Shown here: piece after piece, positions 1-8,526 of the stretch | How the letters are laid out: the number at the start of each line of letters is the position of its first letter | How positions within the stretch are numbered: the first letter of the stretch is position 1 | Origin: an uncultured Clostridia bacterium | GTDB taxonomy: Bacteria > Bacillota > Clostridia > TANB77 > CAG-508 | DNA: 64,000 bases | Assembly (NCBI GenBank): GCA_934167165.1 | Contig: CAKPKG010000001.1 | Location: 1-64,000, forward strand | Reading direction: 5' to 3' | Made by a program: the position numbers and the translations under genes | The notes under the pieces: generated by a model | Told to the model about the DNA's origin: nothing | The model's input: the letters and a program-made list of their open reading frames with translations, nothing else | The model's database searches: none

Positions 1-120
1 GTTTTTGTTAAAGATCTTGGCGGAGATTATTCTGGAGGAGGAAGTTCTTCAGGAGGAGGATTTTCTGGTGGCGGAGGAGGAGGTTCGTCCGGTGGCGGAG
101 GAAGTTCGAGAAGTTTTTAA
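1..120 (+). CDS. C-terminal end of a Gly/Ser-rich protein (partial)
   Basis: The window opens inside a reading frame that ends at TAA 118-120. The visible 39 residues are a tail made almost only of Gly and Ser and ending Ser-Arg-Ser-Phe. Such tails are common at the C-terminus of membrane-anchored TPM-domain or DUF2207-type proteins, but the diagnostic part lies outside the window, so the family is a guess. The three CGG trinucleotides here are out of frame (GGC GGA, TCC GGT) and are not quadruplet sites. Confidence 0.6.
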   Translation, partial: VFVKDLGGDYSGGGSSSGGGFSGGGGGGSSGGGGSSRSF

Positions 121-179
121 CAAATAGAATGAGAAAAAAGAGTTAGGCAAATTGGAATTTGTGTGAACGATTCTAGGGA

Positions 180-402
180 CTGTCCCTCTTTTGTTGAATG
201 ACAAAAGGGGACTGTCCTGAATCGTAAATGTAATGCGTTTTGCGTTTTTGGGCAGACACAGGGCCTGCCCCTACATCATTTGCAACAAATTTATTTTTGG
301 GCGTATACAATACGCCCCTACAAATCACACCTCCCACATCACACCTCTCACTTCAATTAAATAAAGTCTAAAACAAAAGGGGTCTGTCCCCATTTGTTCA
401 AA
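180..402. repeat. REP-like palindromes and other dispersed repeats between genes
   Basis: This gene-free stretch holds several palindromic pieces: GGACTGTCCC / GGGGACTGTCC around 178-217, GGGCAGACACAGGGCCTGCCC at 250-270, GGGCGTATAC..GTACGCCC-type sequence near 299-318, a CACACCTC/CACATC direct-repeat tract at about 326-354, and CAAAAGGGGTCTGTCCCC at about 373-392. The GGGGTCTGTCCCC type recurs near 5850 and 61240. They look like REP-type repeats, and RAYT-family transposases that could mobilise such repeats are present in the window. Confidence 0.6.
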
Positions 403-553
403 TTCCAATTTAAAAAAATAAAATAATTTATATTTTTGGTTGAAATGAGGCAAATCTAATGTTACAATAAAAATGTTGTAAAATATGACAAAAAAAGTGG
501 AAAAATGAAGAGAATTGTATAAAACTCTTCAGAATTTGAATAGGGGGACTAGC

Positions 554-1501
554 ATGAACAATATTAAGGTTTTTGCATGCAATTCTGCAGAAGAATTTAC
601 AAAAGAAATATGTAATAATTTAGGAATTGAAATGGGACAAAAAGATTCCTTTAAATTTGCAAATGATAACAATTTCGTACAATTAAAAGAAACAGTAAGA
701 GAAAAAGATGTATACATTGTACAAACAACACAGCCACCAGTTAATGAAAGAATAATGGAATTACTAATAACTGTAGAAGCAGCAAAAAGAGCAGGAGCAA
801 AAAGAATAACAGCAGTTTTACCATATTTTATTTATTCAAGATCAGATAAAAAAGATCAATCAAGAGTGCCAGTAACAGCAAAATTAATGGCAACATTATT
901 AGAAGCAGCAGGAGTAGATCATGTTCTTACATGTGACCTACATAATCCAGCAATTCAAGCATATTTTAATATAATATGTGATAGAGTAACAGCAAAACAC
1001 TTATTAGAAAAATATTTTCAAGAAAAACAAATAAAAGATATGGTAGTTGTAGCAACAGATGCAGGAAGTTCAAAAAAAGCATATAAATATTCTAAATTCT
1101 TTGAGTGCCCACTAGCATTAATAGATAAAAGAAGAGAATCAAACAATGATAATGCAGTAGCAACAAATATAATAGGAGATATAGAAGGAAAAACGGCAGT
1201 AATATTTGATGACGAAGTTAGTACAGCAGGAACTTTAGTAGAAGCAGCAAATATATTAAAAGAACATGGTGCAAAAGAAATTTATGCAGGTGCAACACAT
1301 GGAGTACTAGTAGGACCAGCAATAGAAAGAATAGAAAAATCACCAATAAAAGAATTAGTAGTAACAAATACAATTCCAATTGAACCAGAAAAAAGAATAG
1401 ACAAAATAAAAGTAGTTTCAATAGCACCTCTATTTGCGGAAGCAATAAAAAGATTAAATGAAGCAAAACCATTAGGAGATTTATTCGAATATGACAAATA
1501 A
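554..1501 (+). CDS. prs: Ribose-phosphate pyrophosphokinase (PRPP synthetase)
   Basis: Cytosolic enzyme that makes PRPP from ribose 5-phosphate and ATP for purine, pyrimidine, His and Trp synthesis. Of 315 residues, typical for the family, the sequence shows the ATP-loop region (RSDKKDQSR), a DLHNPAIQAYF segment matching the conserved His region, and the PRPP-binding loop FDDEVSTAGT near residue 225. An upstream in-frame ATG at 515 exists, but ATG 554 is preceded at short distance by GGGGGA and gives the normal N-terminus (MNNIKVFACN). It stands alone. The metal/phosphate motifs differ somewhat from the textbook versions, so it may be a divergent bacterial type. Confidence 0.9.
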   Translation: MNNIKVFACNSAEEFTKEICNNLGIEMGQKDSFKFANDNNFVQLKETVREKDVYIVQTTQPPVNERIMELLITVEAAKRAGAKRITAVLPYFIYSRSDKKDQSRVPVTAKLMATLLEAAGVDHVLTCDLHNPAIQAYFNIICDRVTAKHLLEKYFQEKQIKDMVVVATDAGSSKKAYKYSKFFECPLALIDKRRESNNDNAVATNIIGDIEGKTAVIFDDEVSTAGTLVEAANILKEHGAKEIYAGATHGVLVGPAIERIEKSPIKELVVTNTIPIEPEKRIDKIKVVSIAPLFAEAIKRLNEAKPLGDLFEYDK

Positions 1502-1527
1502 GATGGTACTCTAAAATGTAGAGTAAT

Positions 1528-1565
1528 TGTAGGGGCCGCCGCCCTCGGCGACCCAGTCTTCTAAG
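1528..1565. repeat. Short GC-rich dispersed repeat after prs
   Basis: GTAGGGGCCGCCGCCC followed by TCGGCGACCCAGTC is far richer in GC than its surroundings and resembles the GCCCCTAC-containing pieces at 265-320. It is a probable dispersed palindromic repeat; it could also act as a weak terminator. Confidence 0.35.
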
Positions 1566-1705
1566 ACTTTGCTTAAATAATATTTTTCCCAAAAACCAAA
1601 TCTAAATTATTGACAATTATTAACTTTTAATATATAATAGTAAAAGTTAAAAAATCCCACAAGACGAGGCAGATAGCAGTAGTGATAGTGAGGGGAGGGA
1701 AATAA

Positions 1706-1876
1706 ATGTCAGAAGTTAAAGTTAATAATGGTAATATAGAAGACGCATTAAAAAGATTTAAAAGACAATGCGTAAGAAATGGTGTTCTACAAGAGGTTAG
1801 AAAAAGAGAACACTACGAAAAACCAAGTGTAAAAAGAAAGAAAAAATCAGAAGCAGCAAGAAAAAGAAAATTTTAA
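1706..1876 (+). CDS. rpsU: 30S ribosomal protein S21
   Basis: Small-subunit ribosomal protein S21, 56 residues, too short for ordinary ORF listing. The sequence has the family pattern: an N-terminal [20 protein letters not shown] segment, the REHYEKPS motif and a basic Lys/Arg-rich tail. A strong GGGGAGGG ribosome binding site lies 6 bases before the ATG. It is followed after 65 bp by yqeY, the classic rpsU-yqeY pairing of Firmicutes. The length is close to the usual 57-58 residues, so it is complete. Confidence 0.95.
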   Translation: MSEVKVNNGNIEDALKRFKRQCVRNGVLQEVRKREHYEKPSVKRKKKSEAARKRKF

Positions 1877-1941
1877 AAAGTATTAAAGGTGGAAGTTAGG
1901 AGGAATAGCTTTCATCTTTTTTGTTTAAAGGAGGATAAAAT

Positions 1942-2382
1942 ATGTTAAAAGAAAAATTAATGGAAGACCTAAAAGAGGCAATGAAAGAGAAAGAAGTATT
2001 AAAAAAGAATGTTGTTCAAATGATAAGAGCAGCAATTTTACAAGTAGAAAAAGATAAACAAATAGAATTAAATGATGATCAAATACTAGAAATAATAGCA
2101 AAAGAAGCTAAAAAAAGAAAAGAATCATTAGTAGATTATGAAAAAAGTGGAAGAGAAGAGTTAATAAATCAAGTCAAAGAAGAAATAGAAATAATAAGCA
2201 AATATCTTCCAGAACAAATGGAAAAAGAAGAAATAGAAAAAATAGTAAAAGAAATAGTAGAAGAAACAGGAGCAACAACAATAAAAGATATGGGAAAAGT
2301 AATGAAAATTGCAAAAGAAAGAATAGGAACCAGAGCAGATGGAAAAGATATAAGTGATGCAGTTAAGAAAATATTGGCATAA
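1942..2382 (+). CDS. yqeY: GatB/YqeY domain protein
   Basis: 146-residue protein of the YqeY family, related to the C-terminal tRNA-binding domain of the GatB amidotransferase subunit. It is all helical and highly charged, with the family's KEKDxxKKNVVQMIRAAI-like start and a KDMGKVMK segment near residue 115. AAAGGAGG precedes the ATG. It lies directly downstream of rpsU, as in many Firmicutes. Its cellular role is not established; a tRNA-related function is inferred from the domain. Confidence 0.88.
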   Translation: MLKEKLMEDLKEAMKEKEVLKKNVVQMIRAAILQVEKDKQIELNDDQILEIIAKEAKKRKESLVDYEKSGREELINQVKEEIEIISKYLPEQMEKEEIEKIVKEIVEETGATTIKDMGKVMKIAKERIGTRADGKDISDAVKKILA

Positions 2383-2406
2383 ATAAAATAAAAAGGAGAA
2401 TCTATA

Positions 2407-3678
2407 ATGGCATATATAACAAAAGAAATTAAAAAAGGTATAAAAGTACATTGTATAGAAACAGAAAAATTTAAAACAAATTTATTAGCAATGTTTATAA
2501 CACTACCATTAACAAGAGGAAATGTTACATTTGACAGTGTTATACCAGCTGTTTTAAAAAGAGGAACGGCAACACTAAAAACACAAGAAGAAATTTCGAA
2601 AAAATTAGAAAATATGTATGGAGCAGGCTTTGACTGTGGTATAGAAAAAATAGGAGATAATCACGTAATAAAATTCTATTTAGAATCATTAAATGATAAT
2701 TTTATTCCAAAAGAAGCAAATCAAGATTTACTAAAAGAAAGCATAGAGCTTTTATTAGATATAATACTAAACCCATTAGTAGAAAACAATTCATTCAAAA
2801 AAGAATATGTTAATTCAGAAAAAGAAAATATAAAAGTTTTAATAGAATCAAAAATAGATAATAAAGATGCATATGCATACAACAGATGTATAGAAGAAAT
2901 GTATAAAAAAGAACCATATGGACTATACAAATATGGCTATATAGAAGATTTAGACAAAATAAATGAAAAAAATTTATATGAGTATTATAAAAAATTGATA
3001 GAAGATAGCAAGATAGATATATTTATTTCAGGAGCCTTGAATGCAGAGCAAACAGCGCACATAGTAGCAGAAAACCAAAACATAAAAAGACTTTCAGAAA
3101 GAGAAGTAAACATAGTAAACAATGCTAAAACAATAGAAGAAAAAGAAATCCAAACAATAGAAGAAAAAATGGATATAACACAAGGCAAATTAGTAATTGG
3201 ATTAGATGTAGAAATGTTAAATCCAGAAGATAAATTTAAAGTAGCAATATACAATGTAATACTAGGAGAAAGTGCTACATCAAAATTATTCCAAAATGTA
3301 AGAGAAAAAGCAAGTTTGGCATATACAGCACGTTCAAACTATGTAAGACAAAAATCAAATATATATATAAGATGTGGAATAGAGATAGCAAATTACGAAA
3401 AGGCAGTAGAAATAATAAAAGAACAATTAGAAGACATGAGAAACGGTAAATTTACCGAAGAAGATATAAAAAACGCAAAAAAATATATGACATCAGGAAT
3501 AGAATCAATACAAGATGAGCAAGATTCGGAAATAACATATTATTTAGGACAAGAATTATCACAAAAATTAATAACATTCAAAGAATATGCACAAAAAATA
3601 GAAGAAATTACAGCAGAAGATGTAAAAGAAGTAGCAAACAAAATAAAAATAAATACAATATATTTTTTGAGGAATTAG
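2407..3678 (+). CDS. ymfF: M16 family peptidase-like protein, YmfF type (non-catalytic partner)
   Basis: 423-residue member of the pitrilysin/insulinase M16 fold. It lacks the HxxEH zinc motif in the N-terminal half, as expected for the non-catalytic YmfF-type subunit, and carries the second-domain pattern with KLFQNVREKASLAYTARS near residue 295. A GGAGAA ribosome binding site precedes the ATG. The next gene, 26 bp downstream, is the zinc-bearing partner, so the two probably form a heterodimer. In Bacillus the corresponding pair has been linked to EF-P modification; whether that holds here is unknown. Confidence 0.85.
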   Translation: MAYITKEIKKGIKVHCIETEKFKTNLLAMFITLPLTRGNVTFDSVIPAVLKRGTATLKTQEEISKKLENMYGAGFDCGIEKIGDNHVIKFYLESLNDNFIPKEANQDLLKESIELLLDIILNPLVENNSFKKEYVNSEKENIKVLIESKIDNKDAYAYNRCIEEMYKKEPYGLYKYGYIEDLDKINEKNLYEYYKKLIEDSKIDIFISGALNAEQTAHIVAENQNIKRLSEREVNIVNNAKTIEEKEIQTIEEKMDITQGKLVIGLDVEMLNPEDKFKVAIYNVILGESATSKLFQNVREKASLAYTARSNYVRQKSNIYIRCGIEIANYEKAVEIIKEQLEDMRNGKFTEEDIKNAKKYMTSGIESIQDEQDSEITYYLGQELSQKLITFKEYAQKIEEITAEDVKEVANKIKINTIYFLRN

Positions 3679-3704
3679 AGATAAATTGGAAAAGGAGAGA
3701 AACT

Positions 3705-4994
3705 ATGCAAATTATAGAAAACTTACAAGTCAAAGAGAAACTATATACCGAAAAACTAGAAAATGGTTTAACCATAATGATAATACCCAAAAAAGGAATA
3801 AAGAAAAAATATGTAATGTGGGCAACACATTATGGATCAATGGATAATAAATTTGTTGTACCAGGAGAAAACAGTGAAACTAGTGTACCAGACGGCGTTG
3901 CACACTTTTTAGAGCATAAAATGTTCGAACAACCAAATGGAACAAATAGCCTAGATACACTAACAGCACTAGGAGTAAATGCAAATGCATACACAACAAC
4001 AAACCATACTGCATATTTATTTGAATCAACAGATAACTTCTACGAAGCATTAGATGAACTTATGGATTATGTACAACATCCATACTTTACAGACCAAAAT
4101 GTAGAAAAGGAAAAAGGAATTATAGGTCAAGAAATAATGATGTATGATGACTATCCAGAATGGGCTGTATACATGAATGCTTTAAAATGCATGTATAAAA
4201 ATAATGCAATAACAATAGATATAGCAGGGTCAATAGACTCAATAGCAAAAATAGATAAAGATATATTATACAAATGTTATAACACATTTTATAATCCTTC
4301 AAACATGGTTATGGGCTTTTGTGGAGATTTTGAACCAGAAGAGCTTATAGAAGAAATTAAAAAAAGATTAGTAGAAAAGCCAAGCCAAGGAGAAATAAAA
4401 AGAATTTATGATCCAAAAGAAGAAGGAATTGTTAGCAAAAGCAAAAAAACACAAATGGAAGTAAGTATGCCAATTTTTGTAATAGGAATAAAAGATGATA
4501 CAGCAAATACAAAAGAAGAAATAGTAAAAAAACATTTAGCTATAGAAGTGCTATTAAATATGATTATAGGAAAAAGTTCTAAAACATACAAAAAGCTATA
4601 TGAAGAGCAACTATTAATATCAGAACCATTTGTAGAATATGAATTTGGAGATAACTTTGCACATATAGCAATAACAGGACAATCAAAAAATCCAGAATTA
4701 GTATTACAAGAAGTGCAAAAAGAAATAAACAATTTAAAACAAAATGGATTAGAAGAGGAACACTTCAATAGAATAAAAAATATGCTTTATGGAACAGCTG
4801 TAAAAGAATTTAATAATGTTTCAGACATAGTAAGAATGTTTATTTCAGACTACTTTAAAGGTATAAACAGCTTTGATTATTTAGAAACATATAAACAAAT
4901 TACAATAGATTATGCAAAACAGGTTTTAAACACAGTATTTAAAGAAGAAAACACAGTAATTTCAGTAGTAGAACCAAAGGATAAGGCAAACTAA
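3705..4994 (+). CDS. ymfH: M16 family zinc metallopeptidase, YmfH type
   Basis: 429-residue M16 peptidase with an intact inverted zinc motif, HFLEH, at about residues 67-71, and the downstream Glu in the EKGIIGQEI segment that normally supplies the third ligand. It pairs with the non-catalytic subunit encoded just upstream (shared operon, 26 bp gap, AAAGGAGAG ribosome binding site). It is probably a cytosolic processing peptidase. Followed 22 bp later by lgt. Confidence 0.88.
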   Translation: MQIIENLQVKEKLYTEKLENGLTIMIIPKKGIKKKYVMWATHYGSMDNKFVVPGENSETSVPDGVAHFLEHKMFEQPNGTNSLDTLTALGVNANAYTTTNHTAYLFESTDNFYEALDELMDYVQHPYFTDQNVEKEKGIIGQEIMMYDDYPEWAVYMNALKCMYKNNAITIDIAGSIDSIAKIDKDILYKCYNTFYNPSNMVMGFCGDFEPEELIEEIKKRLVEKPSQGEIKRIYDPKEEGIVSKSKKTQMEVSMPIFVIGIKDDTANTKEEIVKKHLAIEVLLNMIIGKSSKTYKKLYEEQLLISEPFVEYEFGDNFAHIAITGQSKNPELVLQEVQKEINNLKQNGLEEEHFNRIKNMLYGTAVKEFNNVSDIVRMFISDYFKGINSFDYLETYKQITIDYAKQVLNTVFKEENTVISVVEPKDKAN

Positions 4995-5016
4995 TTTATA
5001 AAAAACAGAGGTAAAA

Positions 5017-5807
5017 ATGAGTATTATTATATTCCCAGGGTTAAATTTAAAATTTAATATATCTAGAATAGCATTTTCAATAAATAGCATATACATTTAT
5101 TGGTATGCTATTCTAATTGTTTTATCAATAATTATAGCTTTAATAATATTTAAAATAAACAATCGGCAAATATGGAATTAAATTTGAAAATATGGTAGAT
5201 TTGTGCCTATTTTTAATACCAATATCAATAATATGTGCAAGAATTTATTATGTATTATTTGATTTAAAATATTACATAAAAGAACCATTACAGATTTTTA
5301 ACTTAAGAAATGGAGGACTTGCAATATATGGAGGAATAATAGGTGGATCTGTTACTTGTTATATATATTGCAAAAAGAAAAAAATAAACATATTAGATTT
5401 ATTAGACTTTATAGCCCCATGTTTAGCACTTCGGACAAGCAATAGGGAGATGGGGCAACTTTGTAAACATAGAGGCATATGGAACGCAAACTAACCTTCC
5501 ATGGAGAATGGGAATATACCAAATGGGAGAATACATAGAAGTACACCCAACGTTTTTATATGAATCAATAGCAACATTTGCAATATTTATAATACTTACA
5601 ATAATGTCTAAAAAGAGAAAATTTAAAGGACAAATAACATATTTATACTTAATGATGTATTCATTTGCAAGAACAATAATAGAAGGTCTAAGAACAGATA
5701 GCCTAATGCTAGGACCAATAAGAATATCACAAGCTTTATCAGTTGCTATATTTGTTATAAGTGGGATATTGTATGTAAAAAACAAGAGAAAAACTTTGCT
5801 TAATTGA
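5017..5807 (+). CDS. lgt: Prolipoprotein diacylglyceryl transferase, containing two CGGN +1 sites
   Basis: Membrane enzyme that transfers diacylglycerol to the lipobox Cys of prolipoproteins. The frame opens at ATG 5017 (MSIIIFPGLN) and is recovered to TAA 5807 only if one base is skipped at CGGC 5164-5167 and again at CGGA 5432-5435. The spliced product is 262 residues and contains the Lgt signatures: SIYWYAI near the start, ARIYYVLFD, RNGGLAIYGG, and GQAIGRWGNFVNIEAYG, the last created only by the second frame shift. Both extra Cs precede Gly codons (residues 50 and 139). Without recoding only 53 residues would be made. Third gene of the run after the M16 pair. It looks functional rather than decayed because no other damage is present. 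Confidence 0.9.
5164..5167 (+). other. Quadruplet/+1 recoding site CGGC (Gly50 of lgt)
   Basis: Reading frame AAC AAT CGGC AAA TAT. Skipping the C gives Asn-Gly-Lys-Tyr and keeps the Lgt frame; reading CGG as a triplet meets TAA within four codons. It is the only site of the ten whose fourth base is C. Confidence 0.8.
5432..5435 (+). other. Quadruplet/+1 recoding site CGGA (Gly139 of lgt)
   Basis: Reading frame GCA CTT CGGA CAA GCA. The restored Gly starts the GQAIGRWGNF signature of Lgt. The triplet frame ends at TAA about 60 bases later. Confidence 0.85.
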
Positions 5808-6131
5808 TGTGTGAGGTGCGATGTGGGAGGCGGGACTTCAAGAAGGGAAAAAGGGGACAGACCCCTTTTCCCCTCATATATGTCGAAAAAAGAAAAAATA
5901 AGGCAGACGATTTTTCTTGAATTTGAAACACAAATATGATACAAAGATAATATAAATTTATATAAATTCTGGCAATAAATCAAATTGCCAAAACAAATTT
6001 ATTTCAAAAAAGAATTAATTCTTTAAAAATTCCAAAAAGCAAAATTAAAAAATTAAAATCAGACATTTAAATATGTTTATTAATCATGCTTGTAAATTTA
6101 GATAATTGCATATATGAAAGGAGAAAATAAA
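5808..6131. repeat. Intergenic stretch with a REP-like palindrome
   Basis: The 320 bases between lgt and the Rpn-type gene hold a GTGAGGTGCGATGTGGGAGG tract (about 5811-5830) related to those at 326-354 and 52940-52960, and an AAAAGGGGACAGACCCCTTTT palindrome at about 5850-5870. The rest is AT-rich with no coding signal. Confidence 0.5.
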
Positions 6132-6998
6132 ATGAGAAAAACATTATCACCAAAATTAGATGTAGTATTCCAAGCACTATTTGGAGAAGTAGGAAGTGAA
6201 AGAATAACAAAAAACTTTTTAGAAACAATATTAAACAAGAAAATAGAAAAAATAGACTTAAGTAAAAATCCAATATTAAGAAGAGAATTTAAAGACGATA
6301 AACTAGGAGTGTTAGATATATTAGCAGAGTTAGATGGAAAGGAAAAATGCAATATAGAAATGCAATTAGTAAATTCAAAAAGTATAATAGAAAGAATACT
6401 ATATTATTGGAGCAGACTATATTCAAGACAAATAAAAATAGGGCAAGACTATAATTTACTAGAAAGAACAATAATAATATTAATAACAGATTTTAAAATA
6501 GAAGGATTAGAAGAGTTAGAATATCATTCAACATGGAAAATAATAGAAACAGAAGGAAGAAAAAGAATATTGACAGAGAAATTAGAAATTGATATCATAG
6601 AGTTACCAAAAATAGAAGGAAAAGAAAAAGAAAGTGGAAGGTTATTAGACTGGCTATATTTTTTGGAAAATCCGAAATCTAGGAGGGTAACAGAGAAGAT
6701 GGAAGAAAGTAAAGAAATAAAAGAAGCAGTAGAGAAACTAGATAATTTAAGTGAAGATGAAAGAATGCAAAGAATAGCAGATTTAAGAGAAAAAGCAATA
6801 TTAGATGAAAAGGCAATATATGCAAAAGGGCTAGATGACGGAATTAAGGAAGGACTAGAAAAAGGAATTAAAGTCGGAGAAGAAAAATTAAAAAAGGAAA
6901 AACTGGAAATAGCGAAAAAATTAAAAAATAGAGGACTATGCATAAAGGAAATATTAGAATTAACAGGCTTAACAGAAGAAGAAATAAAATCTTGTTAA
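6132..6998 (+). CDS. Rpn family recombination-promoting nuclease / PD-(D/E)XK transposase-like protein
   Basis: 288-residue protein of the PD-(D/E)XK nuclease family transposase group (Rpn/YhgA-like). It begins MRKTLSPKLDVVFQALFGE, shows LGVLDILAELDGKEKCNIEMQ (the D..ExQ catalytic core) near residues 57-79, and ends with the family's repeated KGxxxGxxxGxxxG helix and a LTGLTEEEI motif. ATG 6132 is preferred over the in-frame ATG 6114 because AAAGGAG lies between them. In other bacteria such genes are numerous, promote recombination and move horizontally. It stands alone between repeat-bearing spacers. Confidence 0.85.
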   Translation: MRKTLSPKLDVVFQALFGEVGSERITKNFLETILNKKIEKIDLSKNPILRREFKDDKLGVLDILAELDGKEKCNIEMQLVNSKSIIERILYYWSRLYSRQIKIGQDYNLLERTIIILITDFKIEGLEELEYHSTWKIIETEGRKRILTEKLEIDIIELPKIEGKEKESGRLLDWLYFLENPKSRRVTEKMEESKEIKEAVEKLDNLSEDERMQRIADLREKAILDEKAIYAKGLDDGIKEGLEKGIKVGEEKLKKEKLEIAKKLKNRGLCIKEILELTGLTEEEIKSC

Positions 6999-7149
6999 AA
7001 ACATGTTTAATCACTCATTTCTCACTTTTCACTTTATAAAATTACAATTTGTCGTTTTTTTTTATTTCTTGGTAAAATGAAAAATAAAATCTATTAAAAC
7101 CCAAACAGATGTTAAAAAAACAAGAAATATGACATACGAAAATTGGCCA

Positions 7150-7178
7150 TAAAACAGCATTTTTGCTGTTTTTTTATT
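7150..7178 (+). terminator. Rho-independent terminator
   Basis: AAAACAGCA..TGCTGTTTTTTT hairpin followed by a T run, lying between the Rpn-type gene and the Spo0E-like gene. Confidence 0.7.
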
Positions 7179-7249
7179 GACGTAAATGTAAAAATATGGT
7201 ATTTTATTAATATACAAAAGAAAAAATTAATAAAAGGAGTGAAAAGTCT

Positions 7250-7417
7250 ATGATAGATGAAGAAATCCTAGAATTAAGACGAAAATTAAATAAGAGTATA
7301 ACAAATGAAGAAGATTATAGATATATATATACTTTAAGCCTAGAATTAGATGAACTAATAGCGACATATTACAAGAAAAGATTAAAAGCAAAACTGTACA
7401 CAAAAGCAAGTAAATAA
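7250..7417 (+). CDS. Spo0E-like aspartyl-phosphate phosphatase
   Basis: A 55-residue protein, too short for standard listing. It contains SLELDELIATYYK, the signature of the Spo0E family of small helical-hairpin phosphatases that remove phosphate from Spo0A~P and so restrain sporulation. AAAAGGAGTG precedes ATG 7250 by 8 bases. The gene is followed by a strong terminator and is therefore monocistronic. It fits the other sporulation genes in the window. The assignment rests on this one motif and on size. Confidence 0.8.
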   Translation: MIDEEILELRRKLNKSITNEEDYRYIYTLSLELDELIATYYKKRLKAKLYTKASK

Positions 7418-7427
7418 GTTGTAAAGT

Positions 7428-7468
7428 AAATACGTTTTAGATTTTTAAATCTAAAACGTATTTTTTTA
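7428..7468 (+). terminator. Rho-independent terminator after the Spo0E-like gene
   Basis: A 17-bp inverted repeat, AAATACGTTTTAGATTT and its complement, followed by a T run. Confidence 0.85.
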
Positions 7469-7632
7469 AAAAATATATTTACAAGCTAACAAATAATATG
7501 CTAAAATGACATAAAATAGAACATAAAATTAAAAATCTTGAAAAAAAAGTAAATATATGCTATAATATCTTTAATATACAAGTTTTTAACGTTAATTAAT
7601 ATATATTACAAACAAAAAAGGAGGGAAATAAA

Positions 7633-7995
7633 ATGAAAAATACAAAACTTAATAAAGCTTTAATTACTGTTTTATGTTTTGCAATTATAGCTACAATATC
7701 TGCAACATCACTTGCAGCAACAATAGGAGGCGTTGATGTTTCACCAACAACTCCAACAGATTCTACTTATCAAACTGTAGGACAAAAAGTAATAGGTATT
7801 ATACAAGTAGTTGGTATTATAATTTCTGTAGTTTGTTTAATGGTACTTGGTATTAAATACATGATGGGTAGTGCAGAAGAAAAAGCAGAATACAAAAAAA
7901 CATTTATACCTTACATAGTTGGTGCAGTATTATTATTTGCAGCATCAGCACTTGCAAATTCAATTTACAATTTAGCATCAGGGTTAGGAGCTTAA
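7633..7995 (+). CDS. VirB2/TrbC-like pilin-type membrane protein (first of three)
   Basis: 120 residues: a signal peptide (to about residue 29, ..ATSLAA), a first hydrophobic helix at about 50-75, the loop GSAEEKAEYKKTF and a second helix at about 92-113. This two-helix plan and the (L)GIKYMMGS..EEKAEYK loop are typical of TrbC/VirB2 proteins, the subunits of T4SS pili or channels. It heads the type IV secretion-like operon but is followed by a strong terminator, which suggests that this subunit is made in excess over the distal genes. Two relatives lie at 12093 and 12452. Confidence 0.8.
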   Translation: MKNTKLNKALITVLCFAIIATISATSLAATIGGVDVSPTTPTDSTYQTVGQKVIGIIQVVGIIISVVCLMVLGIKYMMGSAEEKAEYKKTFIPYIVGAVLLFAASALANSIYNLASGLGA

Positions 7996-8018
7996 TAATA
8001 AAGAATATAATTTATAAT

Positions 8019-8060
8019 AAAAGAAAGAGTTTTGAATTATCAAAACTCTTTCTTTTATTA
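8019..8060 (+). terminator. Terminator between the pilin-like gene and the rest of the T4SS operon
   Basis: The AAAAGAAAGAGTTTTGA hairpin with its exact complement and a T-rich tail. It would allow partial read-through and high relative expression of the 7633 gene. Confidence 0.8.
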
Positions 8061-8171
8061 CAAAAATATTACAGAAATATAACATTTTAACAAATTTAAA
8101 CTAAATTCTCCAAAATATAATACTAATCTGCTATAATTATAATAAATACCATAATTGGGAGAGTGAAACAT

Positions 8172-8526
8172 ATGGGAATGTACGAAATACCTAGAAACGT
8201 AAAAGGAGAACGGAAGAATATTAATGATATTTTCTACAAAATCATTAATATGGACTGCAGGAGCTTCAGTAATAGGATTTATTATATATTCAATACTTAA
8301 AACTATTGGGCTAGGAACTATTGGAATAATAATATTAGCAATATTTGCTGCAATAGGATTTGTAATAGGAACTTGTAAAATGCCAAGAATAGAATCTTTA
8401 AAAATTTCGAGGCAAACAGAGGGCGAAAACTTGGATGAAATAATAAGACGAGCAATAAAATTCAAAATGAAAAAGAACAAAATTTATGTATATGCAAAGG
8501 AGGAAAAAGATAATGACATTAAGTAG
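8172..8526 (+). CDS. PrgI-like T4SS membrane protein, containing one CGGA +1 site
   Basis: The frame starts at ATG 8172 (MGMYEIPRNVKGE) and continues after a one-base skip at CGGA 8211-8214 (Gly14) into GRILMIFSTKSLIW, giving 117 residues. An N-terminal YEIPRNV segment followed by two membrane helices is the pattern of the PrgI family found with VirB4 in Gram-positive conjugation systems. GGGAGAG precedes the ATG. The start ATG 8224 in the downstream frame has no ribosome binding site and would lose the conserved N-terminus, so recoding is the better explanation. Its end overlaps the next gene by 14 bases. Confidence 0.85.
8211..8214 (+). other. Quadruplet/+1 recoding site CGGA (Gly14 of the PrgI-like gene)
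   Basis: Reading frame GGA GAA CGGA AGA ATA. A P-site Glu tRNA on GAA could not re-pair well with AAC after slipping, which argues for true four-base decoding. Confidence 0.8.

Noticed and set aside
1218..1592. Leucine-rich minus-strand frame opposite prs
   Set aside because: It is the antisense shadow of an Ala/Glu/Lys-rich coding strand. Similar shadows lie opposite most genes here and were left out.
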